Below are positions 24,935 through 35,252 of a DNA stretch of 64,000 nucleotides, piece by piece. The position numbers were made by a program, and so were the translations under genes. Source of the DNA: WLMZ01 sp038227995 (GTDB lineage: Bacteria > Actinomycetota > Acidimicrobiia > Acidimicrobiales > Ilumatobacteraceae); contig JBBRPP010000016.1 of assembly GCA_038227995.1 (NCBI GenBank), positions 1 through 64,000 on the forward strand, in the 5' to 3' direction. The notes beneath the pieces are model-generated. The model was not told the DNA's origin. It saw nothing but the letters and a program-made list of their open reading frames with translations, and searched no databases. How positions within the stretch are numbered: position 1 is the first letter of the stretch; each line of letters begins with the position of its first letter.

Positions 24935-25330
24935 TCAACCGTCGACGAGCGCAGGAGGGACTGACGCCTCGAGAAAGGCCGTGAACGACTCCGGCGTCGA
25001 GCCGACGATGTCGAAGCGCTCGAATGAAGCGATCGAGCGCCGGGCCACCTCTGCCTGAACGTGGTCGTCCCAGATGCCGAATTGAACGATCGCAGACGAG
25101 CCGACGAGCACGACTCGATAACCATTCGAGCGATAGTCGACGAGGTCGTCGACGACGTATTCGACGATTCGTTCGATCGTCGGGATCTCGAAGTCGGACG
25201 GAGGCAGAACCACGAGTCCGAAGTCTGCGGCGGCGATCATCGCGATCGCGTCGAATGAAGCGCACGCCTCGTTGGCGATCGCGTCGGCAACCAGCGCAAC
25301 CCGATATGCGCGGGGATCAGGGAACAGCAT
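24935..25330 (-). CDS. Hypothetical protein
   Basis: 131 residues from the ATG at 25330, whose start lies inside the 3' end of the TudS-like gene (14-base overlap). The sequence reads as a small alpha/beta domain: AYRVALVADAIANEACASF, VVLPPSDFEIPTIERIVEYV and RVVLVGSSAIVQFGIWDD. I recognise no family. Its overlap with the upstream gene suggests the two act together. Confidence 0.55.
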   Translation of the reverse strand: MLFPDPRAYRVALVADAIANEACASFDAIAMIAAADFGLVVLPPSDFEIPTIERIVEYVVDDLVDYRSNGYRVVLVGSSAIVQFGIWDDHVQAEVARRSIASFERFDIVGSTPESFTAFLEASVPPALVDG

Positions 25331-25976
25331 CGATCGCCCCTGGCAGGTCGGACGGCGCACACGTCAATCCTCCGCCGGCGAGGAACTCGTCGAGCTCGTT
25401 CAACGTGGCGGGCAGATCGCGCGCTTCGTCCCAATCAGTACGGTCGAGCAGCATCCCGCTCGCGCGAGGCCACGGGATGTTGCGCTGCTCGAGTCCGAAC
25501 TTGAGCTCTTCCATCCACACGCCCATGCCCTCGATGACCTCGTAGTCGCCATCGTTGAATTGAGGGCGGCCGCCCCAGTCCTTGGCCCTGCCGGTGTAAC
25601 GGACGCCACTCGACGGGCTGCCGTCGAGACCGATCACGACGATCTCGAACCCGCGACGATAGAACTCGGCGATTGGCTCGGCCATGTTGGCAGCGAGGAT
25701 CTGGCAGTGACGGCGATAATTGGCCTTGTCGTACAACTCGCGGCCCTGCCACCACCGGTTCACACCGGCGAACGCCATCTCCGGGCAGGGAAGCTGCTGG
25801 ATGCGATAGCCGTGGCGGCGCAGGCGCTCGACCACGCCGGGCACGACACCTGCCGACCGCGCGAACTCCTGGACCTTGGCATTCTGGTTGACGAGGCAAT
25901 GGGCCACGAACGCGACTCGCCGCACGGTGTTGAACGTCACCGGCGTCACCGAGGTCTGCGGGTCGGCGCTCATCAC
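25317..25976 (-). CDS. DUF523/TudS-like protein (2-thiouracil desulfidase relative), third Cys replaced
   Basis: 219 residues. Conserved positions resemble the DUF523 group: AFVAHCLVNQNAKVQ (Cys 1), IQQLPCPEMAFAG (Cys 2) and IGLDGSPSSGVRYTG, where the family has SPSCG (Cys 3). Characterised TudS uses three Cys to hold a [4Fe-4S] cluster that removes sulfur from 2-thiouracil; here the third is Ser, coded AGT (one base from TGT). The assignment is from motif memory and moderate. Its place next to a pyrimidine catabolic block makes a thiopyrimidine or sulfur link attractive. It overlaps the VOC gene by 4 bases. Confidence 0.5.
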   Translation of the reverse strand: MMSADPQTSVTPVTFNTVRRVAFVAHCLVNQNAKVQEFARSAGVVPGVVERLRRHGYRIQQLPCPEMAFAGVNRWWQGRELYDKANYRRHCQILAANMAEPIAEFYRRGFEIVVIGLDGSPSSGVRYTGRAKDWGGRPQFNDGDYEVIEGMGVWMEELKFGLEQRNIPWPRASGMLLDRTDWDEARDLPATLNELDEFLAGGGLTCAPSDLPGAIDAVP

Positions 25977-26362
25977 CGGAAGTGGTTGATCCGGAACACG
26001 TTGCCATCGGGGTCGGACAGCACCGACTGATACGCGCCGTAGTACGTCTCGTATGGATCGTGGAGCAGTCGTGCCCCGTTGACGACAGCACGGTCAGTCG
26101 TCGCTGCCACGGCGGCGTCAGTGTCGCACTCGAACGTCAAGTACTGGGTCGTCCCTTTCGGCTCGGCCCATTCCTGAATGTTCAGCATCTCGTACACGAT
26201 CGGCGCGGAGAAGCCGATCGTCACACCCGAAGCATCGGCGCCGCGAAAGATGTCGCTGCGCAATTCGACGACCTCGGGCAGATCGAACGTGTTCGAGTAG
26301 AACTCGAACAGCGCGACGAAGTCGGCGCTGATGAAACTCGCCAGCGAGATGCTGACGGTCAT
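25973..26362 (-). CDS. VOC-fold (glyoxalase/dioxygenase-like) protein
   Basis: 129 residues, one vicinal-oxygen-chelate module: SADFVALFEFYSNTFDLPEV at the start, TTQYLTFECDTD in the middle and SVLSDPDGNVFRINHF at the end, which is the typical 'DPdGn' close. Metal ligands are not fully conserved as in glyoxalase I, so it may bind or isomerise a small molecule. Overlaps both neighbours by 4 bases (oxygenase upstream, TudS-like downstream). Confidence 0.75.
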   Translation of the reverse strand: MTVSISLASFISADFVALFEFYSNTFDLPEVVELRSDIFRGADASGVTIGFSAPIVYEMLNIQEWAEPKGTTQYLTFECDTDAAVAATTDRAVVNGARLLHDPYETYYGAYQSVLSDPDGNVFRINHFR

Positions 26363-27360
26363 GCGCTGACGCCCTGCCCGAAGGTCGACTGCTTGACGAA
26401 CTTCGAGAACAGGTGCTCGCCAGAGGAGATCACCGCATGCCTGGGCTCCTCACCGGGCTTGAGGCACGTCGGCAGGCACGAGATCATCGCGTCGTAGTTG
26501 GGCTGGTGAAAGAAGACCAATGAGATGCGGCGAGAGTCGTTGGCCTCGTCGCGCGGAGGGTTGATCACACGATGCAACGTGGAGACCCAACGGTCGTTGG
26601 TCCACTCGGCCATCAGGTCGCCGATGTTGACCACGAGCGCGCCTTTGATTGCAGGCACGTCGAACCACTCGCCGCCCTTGGTCATCACTTGCAGACTGCC
26701 CGGGCGCTGCTCCTGCCGGAGCAAGGTCAGGCTGCCGTAATCAGAATGCGCACCGGCGCGCAATTGACCGGGCAACGGTGGGGTGATCTGATCGGGATAG
26801 TTCAGCACGCGGAACATGCTGATGTGCTTGTCGATCTTGTCTTCGAAATGGTCGATCTCGAGACCCAGACCGATCGCGAAAATGCGCATCATCTGACGCG
26901 ACACCTCGCTCATCTCGCTGAAATAGCGCTCCCACAACGAACGCATCTCCGGCAGATCGGTCGGCCACACGTTCGGAGCGAAGTGCGGACCGGCGTCGGG
27001 ACCGTTGTAGTACGGATCATCAGGAACATCGAACGGTCCCATGTCCATCTTTTCCTTGAGGTCGCCGGGCGCAGCCGCGTCGAGAGAGTACGACAACCCC
27101 TCTTTGCCGACCGCGGTCCATCCGCGTACTTGGTCGGGGGCAGGCTGTGCGGCGGTGGCCTTCTGCTCCTCGGTCAGGTCGAAGAACCGGCGGCTCACGT
27201 CGTAGACCTCTTGGATGAATTCCTCGCTCACCCCGTAACCGGTGATCTGGAAGAACCCGATCTCCTCGCACGCGTGGGCGACTTCCTTGGCGACTGTGGC
27301 GACGCCTTCGGGTGTACCCGCCAGGAACGGCGCGATGTCGATGACTGGAACGATGTCCAT
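26359..27360 (-). CDS. 2-oxoglutarate/Fe(II)-dependent oxygenase, isopenicillin-N-synthase family
   Basis: 333 residues. The N-terminal DIOX_N-type region (VPVIDIAPFLAGTPEG...) precedes the double-stranded beta-helix with the iron triad H-x-D in RAGAHSDYGSLTLL and the distal His in VSTLHRVINPP; RRISLVFF gives the 2OG-binding R-x-S. Fungal thymine and nucleoside hydroxylases belong to this family, so with the neighbouring pyrimidine genes a base or nucleoside oxidation is a reasonable guess, not shown. An AGAGAG ribosome site precedes the ATG. First gene of the overlapping operon running to 23476. Confidence 0.85.
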   Translation of the reverse strand: MDIVPVIDIAPFLAGTPEGVATVAKEVAHACEEIGFFQITGYGVSEEFIQEVYDVSRRFFDLTEEQKATAAQPAPDQVRGWTAVGKEGLSYSLDAAAPGDLKEKMDMGPFDVPDDPYYNGPDAGPHFAPNVWPTDLPEMRSLWERYFSEMSEVSRQMMRIFAIGLGLEIDHFEDKIDKHISMFRVLNYPDQITPPLPGQLRAGAHSDYGSLTLLRQEQRPGSLQVMTKGGEWFDVPAIKGALVVNIGDLMAEWTNDRWVSTLHRVINPPRDEANDSRRISLVFFHQPNYDAMISCLPTCLKPGEEPRHAVISSGEHLFSKFVKQSTFGQGVSA

Positions 27361-27386
27361 GAAATCTCTCTTTCTCGATGAACGTC

Positions 27387-27425
27387 GTCGCCTCGACTCG
27401 TCCCGGTGGGACGAGCCGAGGCGAC
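27387..27425 (-). terminator. Intrinsic-type terminator after the ABC importer operon
   Basis: GTCGCCTCG (27387-27395) pairs with CGAGGCGAC (27417-27425), then one mismatch, then CTCGTCCC (27397-27404) pairs with GGGACGAG (27408-27415) around a 3-base loop: a 17-bp near-perfect hairpin. It lies 26 bases past the solute-binding-protein stop and before the oxygenase gene. Confidence 0.75.
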
Positions 27426-27450
27426 TCGACGAACGAACTGACGGTGTGAA

Positions 27451-28608
27451 TCAGATGTTCTGGACCTTGTCCTTGTATTCCATGAACATGAACGGGTTCT
27501 TCGCGACGATGTCGTCGATGGTGGCGCTGGTGGCGATCTCCTGCGCAATGACCGTACGGAACTCAGGCTTCTCACCCTTGAGCGAGGCCAACACGGCCTT
27601 GGCCGCGATCAAACCGGTCTGCGCCGAGGAGTAGTAGCGGGTGGCCTGCAGGTACGGCGTCTTCATCCAGGTGATCATTTCCTCGTCCGCGTCCGACGAG
27701 ATGTGCACGACCTTGTCCTTGCCCTGGTCCTTCAGCCACTGAGCGATGCCGTCGGACATCGACGCCGAATACGCAACGATGATCGACAGGTCTGGATTGG
27801 CCTGGAACGCCGTCTCGACGACGCCGACAGCCTTTGTGCGATCGAAGAATCCCTGATCGCGGACGACGACCTTGAAGTCGGTACCTGCGAGCGCCTTGTC
27901 GAGGCCCTCGTCGATCTTCTCTGAGAAGCCCTGACCGACGACGCCCTGCACGACACAGATCTTGCCCGGCTTGACGTTGGCCTTGAGGTACTCACCGATC
28001 AGGCGACCACCCTCGACGGAGTCGAGTTCGGCGACACCCACGAAGTACTTGTCAGCATCGCTCGGTCCGGGCCAGATGCAGTTGCCTGCCGGGATGCCCT
28101 TGTCGAACGCCTTCTGCGCTGCGGCGCCGGCGGACTCGGCCGTGTTCGGCTGAATGACCAGACCGACAACATCCTTCGCGATGAACGCCTCAGCGGCAGA
28201 CAACTCCTGCGCTGCGTCGTAGTTCACCTGCACGACCTCGAGCGTGTACTTGGTGCCCTCGAGCGCCTTGTACACGCCGGTCGTGACGCCTTTGGTGTAG
28301 TCGTTCAGGCCGTTGAGGGTGAGGCCGATCAAGCCCTCCGTCGGTCCAGCGGTCCCTGCAGCAACGGACTCGAGCGTCGAAGCGCCGGTTGTCGCGACCG
28401 TCGCCTCCGTGCCGCCGGTGGTCGTCGCAACGGTCGTCTCCGTTCCGCCACCAGCCGTCGTGGTGGTGCTGTCGACGGGGGCTGCTGATGTGGTCGACGT
28501 CTTCTTCGCGTCGCTGCCACAGGCCGCCAGCAATCCACCGCCGATGACAAGTCCCGCAGCACCCTGCAGGAATCGGCGGCGGCCGAAGTCTGAAAATGGC
28601 TCATTCAT
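27451..28608 (-). CDS. Sugar/nucleoside-type ABC transporter solute-binding lipoprotein
   Basis: 385 residues. The N-terminus carries a twin-arginine motif and a lipobox (GRRRFLQGAAGL...LLAAC), so it is probably a Tat-exported lipoprotein, followed by a Thr/Gly-rich linker of ~60 residues and a periplasmic-binding type I (RbsB-like) domain. VVGLVIQPNTAESAGAAAQKAFD and GGRLIGEYLKANVKPGKICV are typical. It overlaps the permease gene by 4 bases. Given its operon position between the permease and the pyrimidine block, import of a pyrimidine nucleoside or related compound is likely but unproven. Confidence 0.85.
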   Translation of the reverse strand: MNEPFSDFGRRRFLQGAAGLVIGGGLLAACGSDAKKTSTTSAAPVDSTTTTAGGGTETTVATTTGGTEATVATTGASTLESVAAGTAGPTEGLIGLTLNGLNDYTKGVTTGVYKALEGTKYTLEVVQVNYDAAQELSAAEAFIAKDVVGLVIQPNTAESAGAAAQKAFDKGIPAGNCIWPGPSDADKYFVGVAELDSVEGGRLIGEYLKANVKPGKICVVQGVVGQGFSEKIDEGLDKALAGTDFKVVVRDQGFFDRTKAVGVVETAFQANPDLSIIVAYSASMSDGIAQWLKDQGKDKVVHISSDADEEMITWMKTPYLQATRYYSSAQTGLIAAKAVLASLKGEKPEFRTVIAQEIATSATIDDIVAKNPFMFMEYKDKVQNI

Positions 28609-29723
28609 TGTGGTATCTCCCCTTGTTGTGGATCTGGTGGATCTGTTGGTGAAATCGGCACATTGTGCGGCACCGGTGACATCGAGCGCTGCATCCAACC
28701 GGCCATCACGGAACGCGAACCGACGCGGCGCCGGCGGAGGTCGCCGATCGCGGTGACGACGACTGCGAAGATCAGCACGCCGCCGAAGACGGCGTCGTTC
28801 CAGAACGTCTGCACGTTGTTGAACGTGAGGGCGGACTGCACGACACCGAGCAGGACGACGCCCACCATCGTGCCGAATGGCGATCCCCGCCCGCCAGCCA
28901 ACGTTGCGCCACCGAGCACGACCGCCGCGATCGCCTGCAGGGCGAGCTGAGAGCCGACCCGTGGGTCGCCGGTCGAGATTCGCGCCATCGCCACCAGGCC
29001 GGCGAATCCGGCGAGCGTGCTGGAGATCACGAAGCACAACACCTTGGTGCGCGCAGTCGGGATGCCCGTGAGGTACGACGCCTCTTCGTTCGATCCAGTC
29101 GCATAGACGTGTCGGCCGAAGCGGGTGTACCGCATCACGAGTGCGGCCACGACAGCGACGATGAGGAAGAACCAGATCGGTGTCGGAAGGCCGTACACAT
29201 TCATCCGGCCCAGCCACTCGAACCGTTCGCGGGCCGGAACCGGCGAGCTCTTCGAGATGCGCAGCGCGATCGAGGCGAACAGGCTCGTGCCGCCGAGGGT
29301 GAGGATGAACGGCGGAATCCGCAGCCCGGCAACCAGCAAGCCCCAGATCAGGCCGATGAGTGCGCAGATCACGATCACGAGTACAACGGCCCACAGTTCA
29401 GAGCCGCCGTCGTTGATGCGGGTCGCACCGATGACGCCGGCCAAGGCGGCCAAGGTGGCCACGGACAGGTCGAGCTGACCCGCTGCGATCAAGAAGGTCT
29501 GGCCGATCGCGATGATGCCGAGCACCGACACCTGCAGCAGCACGTTCTTGATGTTGTCGCTACCGAGGAAGTTGGCGTTCTTGTGGTTCGTGTACAACGA
29601 GATGACGATGATCGCGATCACGAGCGGCGTGACGAACCGCACCCCGTCGGACCGCATCAATCGCTGGCTGAACGGCGTGCTCGACGCGGTGTCGGGCTGG
29701 TCGAGCATTGCGTCGGAACTCAC
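28605..29723 (-). CDS. ABC importer permease, RbsC/BPD_transp_2 family
   Basis: 372 residues with about ten membrane helices; GQTFLIAAGQLDLSVATLAALAGVI is the conserved segment of ribose/xylose-type permeases, and ILTLGGTSLFASIAL and AIAAVVLGGATLAGGRGSPFGTMVG also match. Translation is coupled to the ATPase gene (overlap 29720-29723) and to the solute-binding gene. Supplies the membrane channel of the importer. Confidence 0.88.
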   Translation of the reverse strand: MSSDAMLDQPDTASSTPFSQRLMRSDGVRFVTPLVIAIIVISLYTNHKNANFLGSDNIKNVLLQVSVLGIIAIGQTFLIAAGQLDLSVATLAALAGVIGATRINDGGSELWAVVLVIVICALIGLIWGLLVAGLRIPPFILTLGGTSLFASIALRISKSSPVPARERFEWLGRMNVYGLPTPIWFFLIVAVVAALVMRYTRFGRHVYATGSNEEASYLTGIPTARTKVLCFVISSTLAGFAGLVAMARISTGDPRVGSQLALQAIAAVVLGGATLAGGRGSPFGTMVGVVLLGVVQSALTFNNVQTFWNDAVFGGVLIFAVVVTAIGDLRRRRVGSRSVMAGWMQRSMSPVPHNVPISPTDPPDPQQGEIPQ

Positions 29724-31243
29724 GTGGACATCTCCATCTCGAGCAATTCGTGTTCGGTCGCTCGGTTGCCGGCGACCTCGCCGATGATTCGTCCGGACCG
29801 CATCACCACGACGCGGTCAGCGATCTGACCGACTTCTTGGAAGTCGGTCGAGCAGATCAGAACGGCGGCACCGTTGTCGGCCAACCGACGCAGCTCGGCG
29901 TAGATGTCGAACTTGGAGGCGATGTCGATCCCGGCGGTCGGCTCATCGAAGATCAGAACCTTGCAGTCGACGCCCATCCAGCGGCCGATCATGACCTTCT
30001 GCTGATTGCCCCCGGACAGTGTTCCGACCGTGACGTCGATGGTCGCAGCGCGCACGTTCGCACGGGGCGCGAGCGTGGTCGCCGAATTGCGCACTCTGCG
30101 CGGGGTGAAGACCGGGGCGCGACCATCGGCCTGTTGGCCGAGAACGACGTTGTCAGCAACCGAGCGTTCGAGGAGCAGTCCCTGGCGCTTGCGGTCCGCC
30201 GGCAGGAACCCCACACCGAGACGGAGAGCATGACGACGGCCGCGGATCTTGAGCCGGACACCGTTTCGATCGGTGATGCTGACCCAGCCCGCCGAGGGCA
30301 TCCGGCCACCAGCGGCGACTCGAGCCAGTTCGGACACGCCCGCACCGACCCCACCTGTGACGGCGACGATCTCGCCCGGGGCGACATCGACGCTGACGTT
30401 CTTGAGCCTGCCCGTGCTGACCGAATCGATGCACAGAACGGGCGCTGCACGCACAGCGATCGAGGCACGCTCGACGCGCGAGATGTCGACCGAGCGACCG
30501 AACATCGCCTGCACCACCCCCGCGGTGGTGAAGCCCGTGGCCGGACCCTGGGCAACCACTGCTCCGTCGCGCATCACCGTCACATCGTCGGCGATCTGGA
30601 AAACCTCGTCGAGGTGGTGACTGATGAACAACACCGAGACGCCGGCAGCGCGGAGTCTGTTCACGACCCGAAACAGCGGCTCGACTTCGTGACGACTCAG
30701 CGATGCTGTCGGCTCGTCCATCACGACGATGCGCGCATCGAAGCTCACGGCACGAGCGATCTCGATCATCTGAAGCTGGGCGACGGACAGCGAACGAACG
30801 GGAGCGTTGACATCGAGATCGATCTCGAGCGCTGCCAGACGCTGGCGGGCGACAGTCCGCGCCGTGCGCCAATCGACCTTGCCGAACCGTGTCGGGAGGC
30901 GATCGAGGAGCACGTTCTCGGCGACGGAAAGATCGGCAGCGATCTGGCGCTCCTGATAGATCGCCCGAACGCCTCGTGCCTGGACCTGGCGTCGGTTGGG
31001 CCGGTCGAGTATCTCACCGCCGACCCGGATCGTCCCGCTGTCGGCTTGTTGCGCGCCGGTCGCGATCTTGATCAGCGTCGACTTGCCGGCGCCGTTCTCG
31101 CCACACAGAGCGTGAACCGAGCCCGAGCGGACCGTGAGAGAGACGCCCTTCAGCGCGAGCACACCTGGAAACGACTTGGTGATGTCGTCGAGCTGCAGAG
31201 CGGCAGCCGCCGACGGCGATCCGTCGGCCGACACGTCGATCAC
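29720..31243 (-). CDS. ABC importer ATP-binding protein, RbsA-type (two NBDs)
   Basis: 507 residues with two nucleotide-binding domains. NBD1: CGENGAGKSTLIK, signature LSVAQLQMIEIARA, Walker B VVMDEPTASLS. NBD2: degenerate Walker A TGGVGAGVSELAR, signature LSGGNQQKVMIGRWM, Walker B VLIFDEPTAGID. The degenerate second Walker A is normal for this family. It starts one base after the LLM gene stop, tying the transporter to the catabolic genes. Confidence 0.9.
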   Translation of the reverse strand: MIDVSADGSPSAAAALQLDDITKSFPGVLALKGVSLTVRSGSVHALCGENGAGKSTLIKIATGAQQADSGTIRVGGEILDRPNRRQVQARGVRAIYQERQIAADLSVAENVLLDRLPTRFGKVDWRTARTVARQRLAALEIDLDVNAPVRSLSVAQLQMIEIARAVSFDARIVVMDEPTASLSRHEVEPLFRVVNRLRAAGVSVLFISHHLDEVFQIADDVTVMRDGAVVAQGPATGFTTAGVVQAMFGRSVDISRVERASIAVRAAPVLCIDSVSTGRLKNVSVDVAPGEIVAVTGGVGAGVSELARVAAGGRMPSAGWVSITDRNGVRLKIRGRRHALRLGVGFLPADRKRQGLLLERSVADNVVLGQQADGRAPVFTPRRVRNSATTLAPRANVRAATIDVTVGTLSGGNQQKVMIGRWMGVDCKVLIFDEPTAGIDIASKFDIYAELRRLADNGAAVLICSTDFQEVGQIADRVVVMRSGRIIGEVAGNRATEHELLEMEMST

Positions 31244-31244
31244 T

Positions 31245-32272
31245 TCAGGACTTCGCTTTCACTGCGTCGGCGATGGCTGGCATGACGCGCTCACCATAGG
31301 AACGAAGTGTTTCGTCTTTGGCGTCGTGTTGTAAATAGACGGAGAACTGATCGACGCCGAGCGCCTTCAACTCCTCGAGGCGGCGGACGTGCTCTTCCAC
31401 CGGGCCGATGATGCAGAAGCGGTCGACGATCTCGTCGGGGACGAACGTGGTGTGGCTGTTGCCGGCCTGACCGTGCTCGTTGTAGTCGTATCCTTGGCGA
31501 CCCTTGATGTAGTCCGTCAGCGCCTTCGGTACGGGCGCGTCGTCGCCATAGCGGGCGACGATGTCGGCGACGTGGTTGCCGACCATTCCACCGAACCAGC
31601 GACACTGTTCGCGCGCATGGGCGAGGTGCTCGGGCGTGCCATCGGTGACGTACGCCGGAGCGGCAACGCAGATGGTGACGTCGTCGGGATTGCGTCCGGC
31701 GGCTGCTGCTGCATCGCGCACGGACTTGATCGTGAACTCGACGATCGACGGGTCGGCCAGCTGCAGGATGAAGCCGTCGCCGACCTCACCGGTGAGCGCG
31801 AGCGCCTTCGGTCCGTAGGCCGCGACCCACACCTCGCACCGGCTCTTCGATGCCCACGGGAAGCGCATCTCCGCGCCGTTGTATTCGACACTGCGCCCAT
31901 TGGCGAGCTCGCGGATGACGTGGATGCTGTCACGCAACGTCTTCAGCGTCGTGGGCGCCCCGTTGGTGAGCCGCACGGCACTGTCACCGCGCCCGATGCC
32001 GCACACGGTTCTGTTGCCGTACATCTCGTTCAGCGTCGCGTAGTGACTCGCGGTCACGGTCCAGTCGCGCGTGGCGGGATTGGTGACCATCGGGCCGACG
32101 ATGATGTTGCGGGTCTCGGCCAGGATCTGGCTGTAGATGACGTACGGCTCCTGCCACAGGATGTGGCTGTCGAAGGTCCAGACATGGCTGAACCCGTACG
32201 TCTCGGCCTTCTTGGCGAGATCGATGACGCGCGCCGACGGCGGCGTTGTCTGCAGGACGACGCCCAGATCCA

Positions 32273-32273
<1 letters not shown>
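31245..32273 (-). CDS. F420-dependent LLM-class oxidoreductase (TIGR03842-like)
   Basis: 342 residues, luciferase-like TIM barrel: MDLGVVLQTTPPSARVIDLAKKAETYGFSHVWTFDSH at the start, GPMVTNPATRDWTVTASHYATLNEMYGNR, GIGRGDSAVR, CEVWVAAYGPKALALTGEVGDGFI. It matches the LLM subgroup often found beside hydantoinase/dihydropyrimidinase genes. Its ATG overlaps the mmsA stop by one base. In this operon it is the only candidate for the pyrimidine ring reduction that opens the pathway, or it may act on an accumulated semialdehyde; the choice is open. Confidence 0.8.
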
Positions 32274-33757
<1,484 letters not shown>

Positions 33758-33788
33758 GATGTTCCCTTGCTCGCTCGGCCAGTGTTGT

Positions 33789-35213
33789 TCACACCAGATA
33801 TTGGGACAGGCCACGCTTGACGAACTGTCCGTGACCCTTGGTACCCGTGTACGTGTCGTTCTCGATGACGACCAATCCGCGGGACAGCACGGTGTCGACC
33901 TTGCCGTCGATCTCGTAGCCCTCCCAGCTGGAGTGGTCGATGTTCATGTGGTGCTTGGCGTCGACCCCGATCGAGGTGTGCCCGTTCGGATCCCAGACGA
34001 CGATGTCGGCGTCGGCGCCCGGGGCGATGATGCCCTTCTTCGGGTACATGCCGAACATGCGCGCCGGCGTGGTGCAGCAGGTCTCGACCCAGCGTTCGAG
34101 CGTGATCTCCTTGTTGACCACGCCCTGGTACAACAGTTCCATCCTGTGCTCGACACTGCCCATCCCGTTCGGGATCTTGGAGAAGTTGCCGAGGCCCAGC
34201 TCCTTTTGGTCCTTCATGCAGAACGGGCAGTGGTCGGTGCTGACGATCGCGATGTCGTTGGTGCGTAAGCCCTTCCACAGGTCGGCTTGGTGGTGATGCG
34301 TGTCGTGTCCCGACCGGATCGGCGGTGAGCACACCCACTTCGCACCCTCGAAGCCGGGCTTGGCAAGCGTTTCCTCGAGCGTGAGGTACAGGTACTGCGG
34401 GCAGGTCTCGGCGAAGACGTTGTGACCCGCGTCGCGCGCGGCCGCGATCTCTTCGAGCGCCTCGCTGGCTGAGACGTGCACGATGTACAGCGGTGCATTG
34501 CCGGCAACCTGGCTGAGGATGATGGCGCGATGCGTTGCCTCACCCTCGAGCGCTGACGGCCTGGTGTAGCTGTGGTACTTCGGGTCGGTCTCGCCGCGGG
34601 ACAGCGCCTGCTGCACGAGCACGTCGATGGCGATGCCGTTCTCGGCGTGCATCATGATCGTCGAGCCGATCTCGCTCGCGGTCTGCATCGCGCGCAGGAT
34701 CTGGCCGTCGTCGCTGTAGAACACACCGGGGTACGCCATGAACAACTTGAAGCTGGTGATGCCCTCGTTCTCGGTGAGGTAGCGCATCGCCTTCAGCGCG
34801 TCGTCGTCGATGCCACCGACGATCTGGTGAAACGCGTAGTCGACGGCGCACTCGCCCGCAGCCTTCTCGTGCCAGACGCCGAGGCTGTCGATGACGTTCT
34901 CGCCATAACGCTGCACCGCGAAGTCGATGATCGTGGTGACGCCGCCCCACGCCGCAGCGCGTGACCCGGTCTCGAACGTGTCGCACGCGTTCGTGCCACC
35001 GAACGGCAGCTCCATGTGCGTGTGGGCATCGATGCCGCCAGGAATCACGTACTTCCCCGTCGCGTCGATCGTTCGCTCGGCCGTGACGCCTTGCAGGCTC
35101 GCCTGGCCGGGCGCGTAGAGCGCAGCGATGGTCTCGCCGTCGATCAGGACGTCCATCAGGCTCCGTCCTGACGGGCTGACGACAGTGCCGTTGGTGATGA
35201 GCGTGCGTGCCAT
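33789..35213 (-). CDS. hydA: Dihydropyrimidinase (D-hydantoinase family)
   Basis: 474 residues of the cyclic amidohydrolase fold; hydrolyses dihydrouracil or dihydrothymine to N-carbamoyl-beta-amino acids. Metal ligands: IPGGIDAHTHMELPFGG (HxH), the carboxylated Lys in SFKLFMAYPGVFYSDDG, His in MMHAENG and IVHVSASEAL, and Asp in VSTDHCPF. The ribosome site GAGGGAG precedes the ATG. It lies between beta-ureidopropionase and mmsA. Confidence 0.93.
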   Translation of the reverse strand: MARTLITNGTVVSPSGRSLMDVLIDGETIAALYAPGQASLQGVTAERTIDATGKYVIPGGIDAHTHMELPFGGTNACDTFETGSRAAAWGGVTTIIDFAVQRYGENVIDSLGVWHEKAAGECAVDYAFHQIVGGIDDDALKAMRYLTENEGITSFKLFMAYPGVFYSDDGQILRAMQTASEIGSTIMMHAENGIAIDVLVQQALSRGETDPKYHSYTRPSALEGEATHRAIILSQVAGNAPLYIVHVSASEALEEIAAARDAGHNVFAETCPQYLYLTLEETLAKPGFEGAKWVCSPPIRSGHDTHHHQADLWKGLRTNDIAIVSTDHCPFCMKDQKELGLGNFSKIPNGMGSVEHRMELLYQGVVNKEITLERWVETCCTTPARMFGMYPKKGIIAPGADADIVVWDPNGHTSIGVDAKHHMNIDHSSWEGYEIDGKVDTVLSRGLVVIENDTYTGTKGHGQFVKRGLSQYLV

Positions 35214-35252
35214 GGGTTGCTCCCTCTGTGCTCGGGTCGGGTGATCGGTCGG

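Noticed and set aside
26283..26298. CGAAC-GT-GTTCG as a second SOS box
   Set aside because: It has a 2-base centre, not 4, and lies inside the VOC coding sequence.
27451..29394. Solute-binding protein with a 260-residue N-terminal extension
   Set aside because: The Tat signal and lipobox begin at 28608; the extension overlaps the permease in another frame.
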